Shown: positions 7,843 through 14,448 of the stretch, in pieces | Layout: every line of letters begins with the position of its first letter | How positions within the stretch are numbered: position 1 is the first letter of the stretch | Origin: Candidatus Thorarchaeota archaeon MP8T_1 | GTDB taxonomy: Archaea > Asgardarchaeota > Thorarchaeia > Thorarchaeales > Thorarchaeaceae | Length of the DNA stretch: 24,941 nucleotides | Direction: 5' to 3' | NCBI GenBank assembly: GCA_002825465.1 | Contig: PJER01000035.1 | Location: 1 to 24,941 of the forward strand | Notes under the pieces: model-generated | What the model saw: only the letters and a program-made list of their open reading frames with translations | Databases searched by the model: none | What the model was told of the DNA's origin: nothing | Translations under genes and position numbers: made by a program

Positions 7843-8277
7843 TTGTGGGTGGTATTATTGGATCTAGGAACATTCGGAGCAATAATGAAATTCGCATTGG
7901 AAATCGAAGGTAAAGTCAGTGATTTTTACAAGAGAGGTAGTGACCAAGAAACAGATGTAACTCTGAAAGAACTACTTGTAAATTTAGTTTCACGTGGACA
8001 GAAAAGAATTCAGACATTGGAAAGAGTTCGTAGGGAGAATGTAACTGAGATGATTCTTGAGCCAATCGAAGGCTTTGATTCTGACTCATTCGAAATCAAG
8101 ACTGAATTGCCTAAGGATAGTGACTCTGTAAGAAGAACCGCAATGAAAATCGAGAAGACCCTCCTTGAATTCTATAATGCCGCTGCCATAAAAATAGAGT
8201 TCCTTCCAGAAGCTGCATATGCATTTGAACTACTTGCTGAAAAAAACGAAGCTGCGATCAAACAATTGTCAGGCTAA
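7843..8277 (+). CDS. Small ferritin/rubrerythrin-like helical protein, apparently without metal ligands
   Basis: A 144-residue, almost entirely helical acidic protein. The first helix (LDLGTFGAIMKFALEIEGKVSDFYKR) and the third (KIEKTLLEFYNAAAIKIEF) have the spacing of ferritin-like bundles such as rubrerythrin. The helix that normally carries ExxH reads SRGQKRIQTLERVRREN, with Gln/Ile at the ligand positions, so a di-iron site looks absent. It starts only three bases after the mmsA stop, which points to co-transcription and perhaps translational coupling. The TTG at 7843 keeps the full first helix. ATG 7885, with GGAG five bases upstream, is an alternative that would shorten that helix. Function is unknown; the fold assignment is by pattern and only moderately sure. 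Confidence 0.6.
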   Translation: MWVVLLDLGTFGAIMKFALEIEGKVSDFYKRGSDQETDVTLKELLVNLVSRGQKRIQTLERVRRENVTEMILEPIEGFDSDSFEIKTELPKDSDSVRRTAMKIEKTLLEFYNAAAIKIEFLPEAAYAFELLAEKNEAAIKQLSG

Positions 8278-8283
8278 TTGATA

Positions 8284-9090
8284 CTAAGACCGCGACCGTG
8301 GATAGATAATATTACCATCTTTGAAAATGATGAGTTCGCCATTATTGAATTCAATCCAATCTTCACTAGTAAGAATTCTAGTTGATATGAGATAGCCATG
8401 TTGGTCGAGAGACGACGGGATTTCACTACGCAGTTCGATATTTCCTAGTCTCTTTTCAGGAGCAACTAGCTCTACACTTCCAAATGGTGCAAATTGTCTT
8501 GTAAATCGTAGTCCATTATTATAGTCGTTCTCATCAGAATAACAAAATAGATAGGAACCATCTGAGAAGATGCAATTCAAAGTGTTCTGACCATCATTGA
8601 TCTCTCTAAGATTTTCTTGAATTAGGTCGAAGTCAGATTCAGTCCAAGTTGTTGATTCAAGTTCAGACAATAGATCAAGAATATGACAGAATGCCTGTTC
8701 TGAATCAGTCTCTCCAAGTGGACTGTATCTTTCAAAATGAAGTTTCTCAAGCTGTGTCAAAGTTCCATTGTGAGCAAAAGTAAATTCGTTATCTTTGAAT
8801 TCGGTCTTTAAACGTCGATAGAATGGATGAGTGTTCAAATAACTGGGAACTCCTCTGGTTGATCTTCTAACGTGTGAAATGATTGTTTTCGATTGGGTGT
8901 ATCGCTCCATAAAATCGTAGAGACTACTATTGAGTGCAGATTGTGGTTCTTTGATGATTTGTAGTTGGCTTTCGTTGTAAAATGCAAGTCCCCAGCCATC
9001 AGGATTTACTTGCCCTCGTTGTTGGAATATATCTAATGATATCTTTGCTCTAATTGGCACATTGAAAGAAAGTCCTAGAAGATCACACAT
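8284..9090 (-). CDS. Class II glutamine amidotransferase (YafJ/EgtC/DUG3-like)
   Basis: A 268-residue N-terminal-nucleophile amidotransferase. Cys2 directly follows the initiator Met (MCDLLGLS), fixing the start at 9090. Other family motifs are NPDGWGLAFY (29-38), SHVRRSTRG (72-80), NTHPF (86-90) and AHNGTL (106-111), which shape the glutamine site and oxyanion hole. No synthetase domain is attached, as in the YafJ/DUG3/EgtC group whose members act on gamma-glutamyl amide bonds. The natural substrate is unknown. The downstream neighbour on the same strand is none; it converges on the ferritin-like gene with a 6-base gap. Upstream lies the membrane-protein array, with the decayed tail of its last member 45 bases before this start. 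Confidence 0.85.
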   Translation of the reverse strand: MCDLLGLSFNVPIRAKISLDIFQQRGQVNPDGWGLAFYNESQLQIIKEPQSALNSSLYDFMERYTQSKTIISHVRRSTRGVPSYLNTHPFYRRLKTEFKDNEFTFAHNGTLTQLEKLHFERYSPLGETDSEQAFCHILDLLSELESTTWTESDFDLIQENLREINDGQNTLNCIFSDGSYLFCYSDENDYNNGLRFTRQFAPFGSVELVAPEKRLGNIELRSEIPSSLDQHGYLISTRILTSEDWIEFNNGELIIFKDGNIIYPRSRS

Positions 9091-9135
9091 GACTTCAATC
9101 CTCAGAATTTTAAGACCAAATTACACTTGTAAATG

Positions 9136-9207
9136 CTACCACAATGAGTCATCGCCATCAATTAGTTTCTATTGTGCATCTTATCGAGAATCAGAGTTCT
9201 TATCCCA
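9136..9207 (-). pseudogene. Decayed C-terminal tail of the first membrane paralogue, beyond its current stop
   Basis: Reading on in frame past the TAG at 9208-9210 gives WDKNSDSR, stop, DAQ, stop, KLIDGDDSLW, stop. The second paralogue ends WWEKEPEDQ...KDDNDMLW and the third WWEKDQESK...KDEDVLW, so the same W-acidic-K start and the terminal LW-stop are still legible. The first paralogue has therefore lost a tail of about 24 residues through nonsense mutations. Sequence after the old stop (GCATTTRY) also matches that after the second paralogue. Confidence 0.65.
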
Positions 9208-9723
9208 CTAAGATTTAGAATTTTCCTCACTTTTCCATGGAGTAGTAGGTTCAGGGATTGGAAACAGCCACAATACCAAGATACTAAATATTATCTGAAA
9301 GATTAGAGGGAGATGAAATGTATCGTATCCTAATGCAAGCAACGATATTATTGTTGCAGAGAATAGGAAATATCCATCCCCAATAACAGATGCAATTAAC
9401 ACGCGTGTCCTTGTTGATTTTCCAGAGTAATATCGATATACTTGGGAAACGGGAAGCATTCTCAATAGAACGAACGGAAAATTTGCTATTATCAAATCGG
9501 GAGGATAAATTGAGAAACCATTGTCAAACCAGTCAGAACCTTGACGATAAGACCAGAACATACCTTGTATAAACACCTCCGGTAGCATTGCGTAATGAAA
9601 TACTGAAATCAGAACTGGTGATAATAGTCCTATTAGCAGCATAATCGTTGCAAATAACTGAGATTTCTTTGTAAGATTGGAGTTTTCTGATTTAGTAACA
9701 CCTTCTTCATTGATCTCTCCCAT
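9208..9723 (-). CDS. Four-helix membrane protein, tandem paralogue 1 (tail-truncated)
   Basis: A 171-residue predicted membrane protein of no family I recognise. Likely transmembrane helices lie near residues 21-43, 77-97, 108-131 and 137-155. The array signature is present: FPFVLLRMLPVSQVYRYY, then GKSTRTR and IASVIGDG, then PIPEPTTPW at the end of the last helix. The start is set at ATG 9723 (MGEINEE) because all four paralogues begin MG(D/E/T) and have a GTGG or GGGT run just upstream; in-frame codons further upstream belong to the repeated leader. It is the most downstream copy in transcription order and ends at NSKS, while copies 2 and 3 carry an extra charged tail ending LW. Function unknown. 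Confidence 0.75.
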   Translation of the reverse strand: MGEINEEGVTKSENSNLTKKSQLFATIMLLIGLLSPVLISVFHYAMLPEVFIQGMFWSYRQGSDWFDNGFSIYPPDLIIANFPFVLLRMLPVSQVYRYYSGKSTRTRVLIASVIGDGYFLFSATIISLLALGYDTFHLPLIFQIIFSILVLWLFPIPEPTTPWKSEENSKS

Positions 9724-9790
9724 CGAATCCACCCAATCTGAATATGTGAACAAAGATAATGAATCAATCCATTGACTTACAAATGCACTA
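9721..9790 (-). repeat. Leader repeat upstream of paralogue 1
   Basis: These 70 bases, ending at the ATG of paralogue 1, align without gaps to 10462-10531 ahead of paralogue 2, with about 57 of 70 identical. The half farthest from the gene is nearly perfect: 33 of 34 bases. It holds the promoter-like motif TTCATTATCT 30 bases before the ATG. The match is better than would be expected from the coding regions, whose proteins differ widely. Confidence 0.75.
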
Positions 9791-9864
9791 CGATTGCGTA
9801 ACAATCGAATACGTACACAGGATTTCAATTAATTGTAAATTAATTTCAGAGCGGACCACAAATG

Positions 9865-10464
9865 CTACCATAACATGTCGTTATCATCTTTGGCAGGTCT
9901 CTTCTCTTGTTTCCCTTCTTGATCTTCAGGTTCTTTCTCCCACCACGATTTGGAGCTCTTCCACGGATCGGTTGGTTTGGGAACACGAAATATCAAAAGT
10001 GCGAATAAACTGAATATTATCTGCAAAGGAAGTGGCATATGAAATGTGTCACTATGTGATACAAGTGAAGAGAATGCCATCATTAATCCCATAAACAGTA
10101 TAAGACCATCCCCAACAATAGAAGCAATGAACACGCGTATCCTTGTTGTTTCTCTATTATAATATCGATATATTTGAACAGCTGGTATCATTCGCAACAT
10201 AAAGAATGGAAACATAACTATCAATGAACTTGAATCGAATATTATGTAGAACCCAGCTGCAATATATTGAGAGGATTTAAAACGATACATCCAGAATATT
10301 CCTTGGATAAACACATCAGGTGATGATGAGTTAGTATTCCACGCGTCAATCAAAATAGGAGCAAAAAGTCCTAGTATTAGCATAATCACAGCGAATAACA
10401 CTGATTTCTTTTTATGATCTGGAATCTGTGATTCCGTAACACTCTCATCTTCGACCGTTCCCAT
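9865..10464 (-). CDS. Four-helix membrane protein, tandem paralogue 2
   Basis: A 199-residue predicted membrane protein, paralogous to its three neighbours. The signature reads FPFFMLRMIPAVQIYRYY, then ETTRIRV and IASIVGDG, then FRVPKPTDPWKS. Four hydrophobic helices are expected, followed by a strongly charged soluble tail (EKEPEDQEGKQEKRPAKDD) ending NDMLW. The start is ATG 10464 (MGTVEDE), matching the shared MG start; GGGTAG lies just upstream, and the longer frame to 10548 runs through a conserved leader that is probably not translated. The clustered Arg/Lys after helix 2 and the charged tail suggest cytosolic contacts, but no role can be assigned. Confidence 0.75.
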   Translation of the reverse strand: MGTVEDESVTESQIPDHKKKSVLFAVIMLILGLFAPILIDAWNTNSSSPDVFIQGIFWMYRFKSSQYIAAGFYIIFDSSSLIVMFPFFMLRMIPAVQIYRYYNRETTRIRVFIASIVGDGLILFMGLMMAFSSLVSHSDTFHMPLPLQIIFSLFALLIFRVPKPTDPWKSSKSWWEKEPEDQEGKQEKRPAKDDNDMLW

Positions 10465-10531
10465 CAGACCTACCCAGACTAAATTCGTAAACAGAGGTAA
10501 TGAATCAACCCATTGACTTACAAATGCACTA
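10462..10531 (-). repeat. Leader repeat upstream of paralogue 2
   Basis: Second copy of the 70-base leader, the partner of 9721-9790. It begins exactly at the TAG stop of paralogue 3 and runs to the ATG of paralogue 2. The promoter-like motif reads TTCATTACCT, 30 bases before the ATG. Since the repeat starts at a stop codon, the duplicated unit probably included the 3' end of one membrane gene plus the leader and body of the next. Confidence 0.75.
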
Positions 10532-11107
10532 CCACAGTACATCTTCATCTTTGGGTTTCTTCTCTTTGGATTCTTGGTCCTTCTCCCACCATTGCTTTTC
10601 TTCTAAAACAGAATCCCATGGTGTTCTTGGTTCGCGGAATGGCCACCTCCACAGGATTAATGCACCAAAGACTATCTGAGCAGCTACTGGGATCATAATA
10701 AGATACATTCCAAAAGACATTATGAGTACTGCAGTTAATCCAAAGAATAAAACAATGGCATCTCCAATGAAGAGTGAAATGATAGTACGACGTCTTGTTG
10801 TTTTTCCCTGATAATAGCGATAAATCTGCGAAACAGGCACCAATCGTAGTAATATGAGTGGAAACATGTAAATCATATTAATTGGGAGTATCATGAAACC
10901 TGGACCGGAATACATACCTGATGATGAATTATACGCCCACAGTATTGATTGGATAGACAGATACCACGAATATCCAAAATTCTGGTACATTCCATAGAGA
11001 GGTGCGAATAATGCTATAACGAGCATAGTCATCGCAGCTCTGACTGGTTGTCGATTCACTCCAGAGTCTTGAGAACTTGGAATTTCTACCGATTCGAAAT
11101 CTCCCAT
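10529..11107 (-). CDS. Four-helix membrane protein, tandem paralogue 3
   Basis: A 192-residue predicted membrane protein of the same array. The signature reads FPLILLRLVPVSQIYRYYQ, then GKTTRRR and ISLFIGDA, then WPFREPRTPWDS. The tail is charged (EEKQWWEKDQESKEKKPKDED) and ends VLW. ATG 11107 (MGDFESVE) is preferred over the in-frame ATG 11116 because of the shared MG start and the AGGTGGATTTG leader directly ahead. It is closest to paralogue 4: both have GKTTR and an upstream AGGAGA-TTCATAATCT block. The remnant of a NIPSNAP-like gene lies upstream of it. Function unknown. Confidence 0.75.
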   Translation of the reverse strand: MGDFESVEIPSSQDSGVNRQPVRAAMTMLVIALFAPLYGMYQNFGYSWYLSIQSILWAYNSSSGMYSGPGFMILPINMIYMFPLILLRLVPVSQIYRYYQGKTTRRRTIISLFIGDAIVLFFGLTAVLIMSFGMYLIMIPVAAQIVFGALILWRWPFREPRTPWDSVLEEKQWWEKDQESKEKKPKDEDVLW

Positions 11108-11138
11108 CAAATCCACCTAAGAGATACTGAGAAGCTAA

Positions 11139-11159
11139 AGATTATGAATTCTCCTATTT
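11139..11159 (-). promoter_or_regulatory. Conserved upstream element of paralogue 3
   Basis: A 21-base block containing TTCATAATCT, 31 bases upstream of the ATG at 11107. It is repeated with one mismatch at 11836-11856, the same distance ahead of paralogue 4. Its core TTCATWAYCT recurs at 30 bases before paralogues 1 and 2. The position suits an archaeal TATA/BRE region with a very short leader; the promoter role is inference. Confidence 0.5.
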
Positions 11160-11175
11160 GCGTTAACTGTAATGG

Positions 11176-11232
11176 TTACTCAGAACTCAGATTCGTTCGA
11201 ACTGAATTTAACATAGCTATCGATAGGATGTA
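11176..11232 (-). pseudogene. 3' remnant of a second NIPSNAP-like gene
   Basis: Nineteen codons read YILSIAMLNSVRTNLSSE-stop, against YLHLTAKLNSIRTDLKSEKLIPA-stop at the end of the intact NIPSNAP-like gene at 11860-12153. The similarity continues past the stop into AAATAGGAGA-TTCATAATCT. The fragment overlaps the last 16 bases of paralogue 4 in another frame. It shows that paralogues 3 and 4 arose by duplication of a unit that began inside the NIPSNAP-like gene. Confidence 0.65.
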
Positions 11233-11804
11233 TCTTCGTTTCTGAGTTCCTCTTCTTTTGGTTCTAGGTCTTCTTCTAGCCATGCTTCAGACTCCTTCAT
11301 ACCATCCCAAGGAGTAGTCGGTTTTGGTATTGGATAGCGCCATAATACAACTACACAGAAGAGGAATTGAAAGGAGAGGGGTATCGGATATATCAGAGTG
11401 AATAGCCCAAATCTGAATGGATTTATCAACACAAAAAGAAAATAGAATATATAGATGCCATCGCCAAAAATGGATGCAATTAAAGCACGACCCCTAGTCG
11501 TTTTCCCTTGGTAATATCTGTATATTTGTGAGACCGGTACCAATCGTAATAGAACAAAGGGGAATAATTGAATTATTACTTCTGGTGGAAGTAATTCGAA
11601 TCTATAAGATGGAGGTGAATTAGGGAAGACAGAAGGTGAATAAAAGAGAGACCATTGCAATGTCATAAGCATTATTTGAGAATCGAATCCATAATCGCTT
11701 ACCGTCAGGAGGAAAGGCGCAAATAGACCGAGTAGTAGTGTAATTACAGCAATCAGCTTTGATTTCCTCACTCCATCTACAGCTATATTTTCAGAATCTC
11801 CCAT
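11217..11804 (-). CDS. Four-helix membrane protein, tandem paralogue 4
   Basis: A 195-residue predicted membrane protein, first in transcription order. The signature reads FPFVLLRLVPVSQIYRYYQ, then GKTTRGRALIASIFGDG, then YPIPKPTTPWDG. The loop after helix 1 is longer than in the other copies and Ser/Pro-rich (FYSPSVFPNSPPSYR). The acidic tail (EEDLEPKEEELRNED) ends TSYR instead of LW, and its last codons overlap the NIPSNAP remnant, so this end was probably reshaped at a duplication junction. ATG 11804 begins MGDSENI like the other copies, with GGGTAG upstream. The intact NIPSNAP-like gene lies 55 bases upstream on the same strand. Function unknown. Confidence 0.78.
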   Translation of the reverse strand: MGDSENIAVDGVRKSKLIAVITLLLGLFAPFLLTVSDYGFDSQIMLMTLQWSLFYSPSVFPNSPPSYRFELLPPEVIIQLFPFVLLRLVPVSQIYRYYQGKTTRGRALIASIFGDGIYIFYFLFVLINPFRFGLFTLIYPIPLSFQFLFCVVVLWRYPIPKPTTPWDGMKESEAWLEEDLEPKEEELRNEDTSYR

Positions 11805-11835
11805 CTTTTCTACCCATCAAATACACAATAATGAG

Positions 11836-11856
11836 AGATTATGAACTCTCCTATTT
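11836..11856 (-). promoter_or_regulatory. Conserved upstream element of paralogue 4
   Basis: Partner of the block at 11139-11159, differing at one of 21 bases and placed 31 bases before the ATG at 11804. It starts just after the stop of the NIPSNAP-like gene, so paralogue 4 may have its own promoter rather than depending on that gene. Confidence 0.5.
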
Positions 11857-11859
11857 TCA

Positions 11860-12153
11860 TTAAGCTGGGATTAATTTCTCTGACTTCAGATCAGTACGAA
11901 TTGAATTTAGTTTGGCTGTCAAGTGAAGATAATTCTCATCCTCGTGAAGTTCTTCAACCTTATCCTGATACTCGCTCTCACTATTGTATCTGACCATGTA
12001 TATGCTTTCATTCGAGTTCTCTGCATTCCGCCAGTGACCAAGAACTTCGATACCATGTTTCGTGTAAATCTCACCGAATTGAGTTCTAATCTCATCCATC
12101 TGTTCAATAGTTTCAGGTCTGACTGTTGTTCGATATAGCATAACCAAAGACAT
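11860..12153 (-). CDS. NIPSNAP-like dimeric alpha/beta-barrel protein
   Basis: A 97-residue protein with the NIPSNAP/ABM pattern: an N-terminal strand (MLYRTTVRPE), a helix (TIEQMDEIRTQFGEIYTKHG), a strand (IEVLGHWRNAE), then SIYMVRYNSESEYQDKVEEL. Such ferredoxin-like proteins dimerise and include monooxygenase-like and small-ligand-binding members; no catalytic residues can be named here. ATG 12153 is chosen over the in-frame GTG 12162 because GTGAT lies five bases before the ATG. An AT-rich stretch with TATAATATTAACTATAG upstream suits a promoter. It heads the minus-strand membrane array and reads divergently from the Gfo/Idh/MocA gene. A decayed second copy of its 3' end lies at 11176-11232. 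Confidence 0.7.
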   Translation of the reverse strand: MSLVMLYRTTVRPETIEQMDEIRTQFGEIYTKHGIEVLGHWRNAENSNESIYMVRYNSESEYQDKVEELHEDENYLHLTAKLNSIRTDLKSEKLIPA

Positions 12154-12288
12154 GTTAATCACGGTAACTATAGTTAATATTATAGTTTTAAGCGTACGGA
12201 TACGGTTGCCACAATGGCAACAGGGCTATACATTGAAATGGAAGAATGATTCAAAGAGAACCATTGTTTTCATCTTGAGGGATTGCAA

Positions 12289-13539
12289 ATGAAACAGGTC
12301 CGTTTGATTATCGTAGGTGCAGGTGATAGAGGAACAGTATATGCCTCATATGCCAAAGAACACCCTGAGAGAGTGAAAGTAGTTGGCGTTGCAGAACCTC
12401 GTGACTTCTATAGACAAAAGATTATGAAAGAGCATGAGATTCCTGAAGTCAGTGCATTTACTGACTGGAAAGAATTGGAAAAAGAAGATAAATTTGCAGA
12501 TGCCGTTGTGATTGCAACTCAGGACCATATGCATCGAGATCCTGCAATCAAACTGGCAAAGAAAGGATATCATATCCTTCTTGAAAAACCAATGGCTCCT
12601 GATGAAAAGGGATGTAGAGAAATTGTAAAGGCTGTCAAAGACAAGGACATCATATTTGCAGTGGGACATGTTCTTCGATATACAAGATATACAAAGAAAC
12701 TCAAAGAGATACTCGACTCAGGTAGAATTGGGGATGTCATTAGTCTCCAACGATTAGAACCTGTTGGATATTGGCATCAAGCACACTCCTTTGTGCGGGG
12801 TAATTGGAGGAAAGAAAGCGAATCCTCCTTCATGTTACTCACCAAGTCCTGTCACGACATGGATTGGATTAGATACATTATGGGAAAGAGATGCACAACA
12901 GTGTCATCATTTGGTTCACTTACGCACTTCAAGAAAGAAATGAAACCTAAAAACGCAGGTGATAATTGCCTAGAATGTGCATATGAAACTCTCTGTCCAT
13001 ATTCTGCAAGAAAGATCTACCTAAGATTTCTTGCAAGAGGAAATACTGGATGGCCTGTGAGTGTTCTCACCTCAGACATAACCAAAGGTGGTATTATCCG
13101 AGCAATTCGAGAAGGACCGTACGGACGGTGCGTCTATGAATGTGATAATGATGTTGTTGATCATCAAGTAGTCAATATGGAATTTGAAGGAGGAGAAACT
13201 GCTTCGTTTACAATGACTGCGTTTACAAAAGCTAGACAGCGAGAAACCCGTATTTTCGGGACTCGAGGAGAAATTTATGGAAATGGAACGAAAATCCAAG
13301 TCTATGAATTTCTTACTGGAAAATCCGAGATAATTGATACTTCGGCAAAGGATCCCACAAGTTTGTCAGACCACGGTGGTGGGGATTACGGTCTGATTCA
13401 TGCATTCATAGAAGCTGTTGCTCTGAATGACCCCACTAAGATATTATCTGGACCAGAAGAGACCCTTGAGAGTCATCTCATCACCTTTGCGGCAGAGAAG
13501 TCAAGGAAAGAAGGAAAGGTGATAGAGGTCAAGATCTAA
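12289..13539 (+). CDS. Gfo/Idh/MocA-family NAD(P)-dependent oxidoreductase
   Basis: A 416-residue sugar/inositol-type dehydrogenase. The N-terminal Rossmann motif is VGAGDRG (residues 9-15), followed by AEP at the end of the next strand, IATQDHMHRD, and the catalytic EKPMAPD (E99-K100-P101). The C-terminal domain has the HDMDW motif (H189, D192) and a cysteine-containing segment DNCLECAYETLCPYSARKIYL (C227, C230, C236), which is known from a subset of this family. The substrate is probably a sugar or cyclitol derivative; nothing here narrows it. ATG 12289 is preferred over TTG 12283 because GAGG lies eight bases upstream. It is divergent from the NIPSNAP-like gene. The fragment of a second copy at 15542-15655 matches its last ~35 codons. 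Confidence 0.88.
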   Translation: MKQVRLIIVGAGDRGTVYASYAKEHPERVKVVGVAEPRDFYRQKIMKEHEIPEVSAFTDWKELEKEDKFADAVVIATQDHMHRDPAIKLAKKGYHILLEKPMAPDEKGCREIVKAVKDKDIIFAVGHVLRYTRYTKKLKEILDSGRIGDVISLQRLEPVGYWHQAHSFVRGNWRKESESSFMLLTKSCHDMDWIRYIMGKRCTTVSSFGSLTHFKKEMKPKNAGDNCLECAYETLCPYSARKIYLRFLARGNTGWPVSVLTSDITKGGIIRAIREGPYGRCVYECDNDVVDHQVVNMEFEGGETASFTMTAFTKARQRETRIFGTRGEIYGNGTKIQVYEFLTGKSEIIDTSAKDPTSLSDHGGGDYGLIHAFIEAVALNDPTKILSGPEETLESHLITFAAEKSRKEGKVIEVKI

Positions 13540-13917
13540 GTAGTAATTTTTGCCAATGAAAGAATCAAGAAAATTGCAATTCTATGGATTCTTTTAGATG
13601 TGTATGAGAGATACCTAAACTATTACGATTCCTTAACATATAGGTTGTAAAAGTTCAAAGATGTGTTTTTAAAATCTAGTAAAATCATTCGCCTTTTTTA
13701 TTCCAATCTGCAGGCAGAGTCAGTTGTTCATGTGGCTCGCATCTCTTACTAACCTATTAGAGAAACCAATTGCGTGCAGATAAACGATCTGCCCTCTTGA
13801 TTAGTGATACTGAGATAAATAATATAAATAATAAAATTTTTTTTGTGTTTATACCATGGTAGAAAAGCCAGAAACAATATATCGATATTAATAAAATTAT
13901 CAAATCTGGTGATTGGG
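13540..13917. other. 378-base intergenic region with AT-rich promoter-like stretch
   Basis: No coding sequence is convincing here. A T-run (TTTTT) a few bases past the Gfo/Idh/MocA stop may end that transcript. From about 13810 the sequence is extremely AT-rich (AATAATATAAATAATAAAA followed by TTTTTTTT), with several TATA-like matches 70-110 bases ahead of the secreted-protein gene, which fits a promoter and possibly an upstream terminator. Confidence 0.4.
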
Positions 13918-14427
13918 ATGCAGAAATTACAGAAAATAATGATGATTGGTTTTCTATTCATCGTCGTACTTGCAGCTCTGCCAAATCAAGTCAATGCTGC
14001 ATATAGTCTAGTCGACTATGATGATATTGGGGGCATCAACATTGATGTTCTACAAGCAGATTATCTTGATTATGATGGAGATGATTTTGAGGATGATATA
14101 ATCACAGTATTTACGGTGATTCCTCCTACGGGTGAATGGTCAAGCAATGGAAAAATTAGAATTGAGTGCTCAATAACCAAACCATCAGGCTTGAGATTAG
14201 TTACAGAGTTAAAGGTAATTACAGTAGCGGGAGTTGAAATAACTCTAGTATGGTTTAACTGGGCAGATGAACCTGGCGATTATATTCTCAGTATCAAAGC
14301 CGAGGTTGTATCAAATAGCTATGATATTGGTTCATCATCAATATATCACATCTTTGACCCTCCAGGTGGAAAAGATGACGGTATACCTGAAATAGCGATT
14401 ATGTCAATAATTGAACTTTGCATATGA
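13918..14427 (+). CDS. Small secreted protein of unknown family
   Basis: A 169-residue protein with a clear signal peptide: MQKLQKIMMIGFLFIVVLAALPNQVNAAYS, likely cleaved after the NA. The mature part has a short acidic stretch (DYLDYDGDDFEDD) and alternating hydrophobic residues that suggest one immunoglobulin-like beta-sandwich (IRIECSITKPSG, GDYILSIKAEV). The start at ATG 13918 is well supported by GGTGAT four bases upstream. The acidic DxDxDD stretch could bind calcium, but this is a guess. It is followed after 21 bases by a double-wHTH regulator on the same strand, so the two may be co-transcribed. No family recognised. Confidence 0.65.
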   Translation: MQKLQKIMMIGFLFIVVLAALPNQVNAAYSLVDYDDIGGINIDVLQADYLDYDGDDFEDDIITVFTVIPPTGEWSSNGKIRIECSITKPSGLRLVTELKVITVAGVEITLVWFNWADEPGDYILSIKAEVVSNSYDIGSSSIYHIFDPPGGKDDGIPEIAIMSIIELCI

Positions 14428-14448
14428 TGAGTAAATGGTGGATAAAGA

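Noticed and set aside
9724..9828. N-terminal extension of paralogue 1 (SAFVSQWIDSLSLFT), shared with paralogue 2
   Set aside because: The similarity is real but reflects the repeated non-coding leader. The shared MG start and the GTGG run just upstream place translation at 9723 and 10464.
11230..11270. Idea that the acidic tail of paralogue 4 (EEELRNED) derives from the NIPSNAP-like VEELHEDEN
   Set aside because: The nucleotides align loosely, but the other paralogues also have acidic/lysine tails and the frame differs, so only the 57-base 3' remnant is claimed.
13749..13961. 70-codon minus-strand frame rich in Ile, Asn and Phe
   Set aside because: It comes from the AT-rich promoter region and runs into the secreted-protein gene; no ribosome-binding site.
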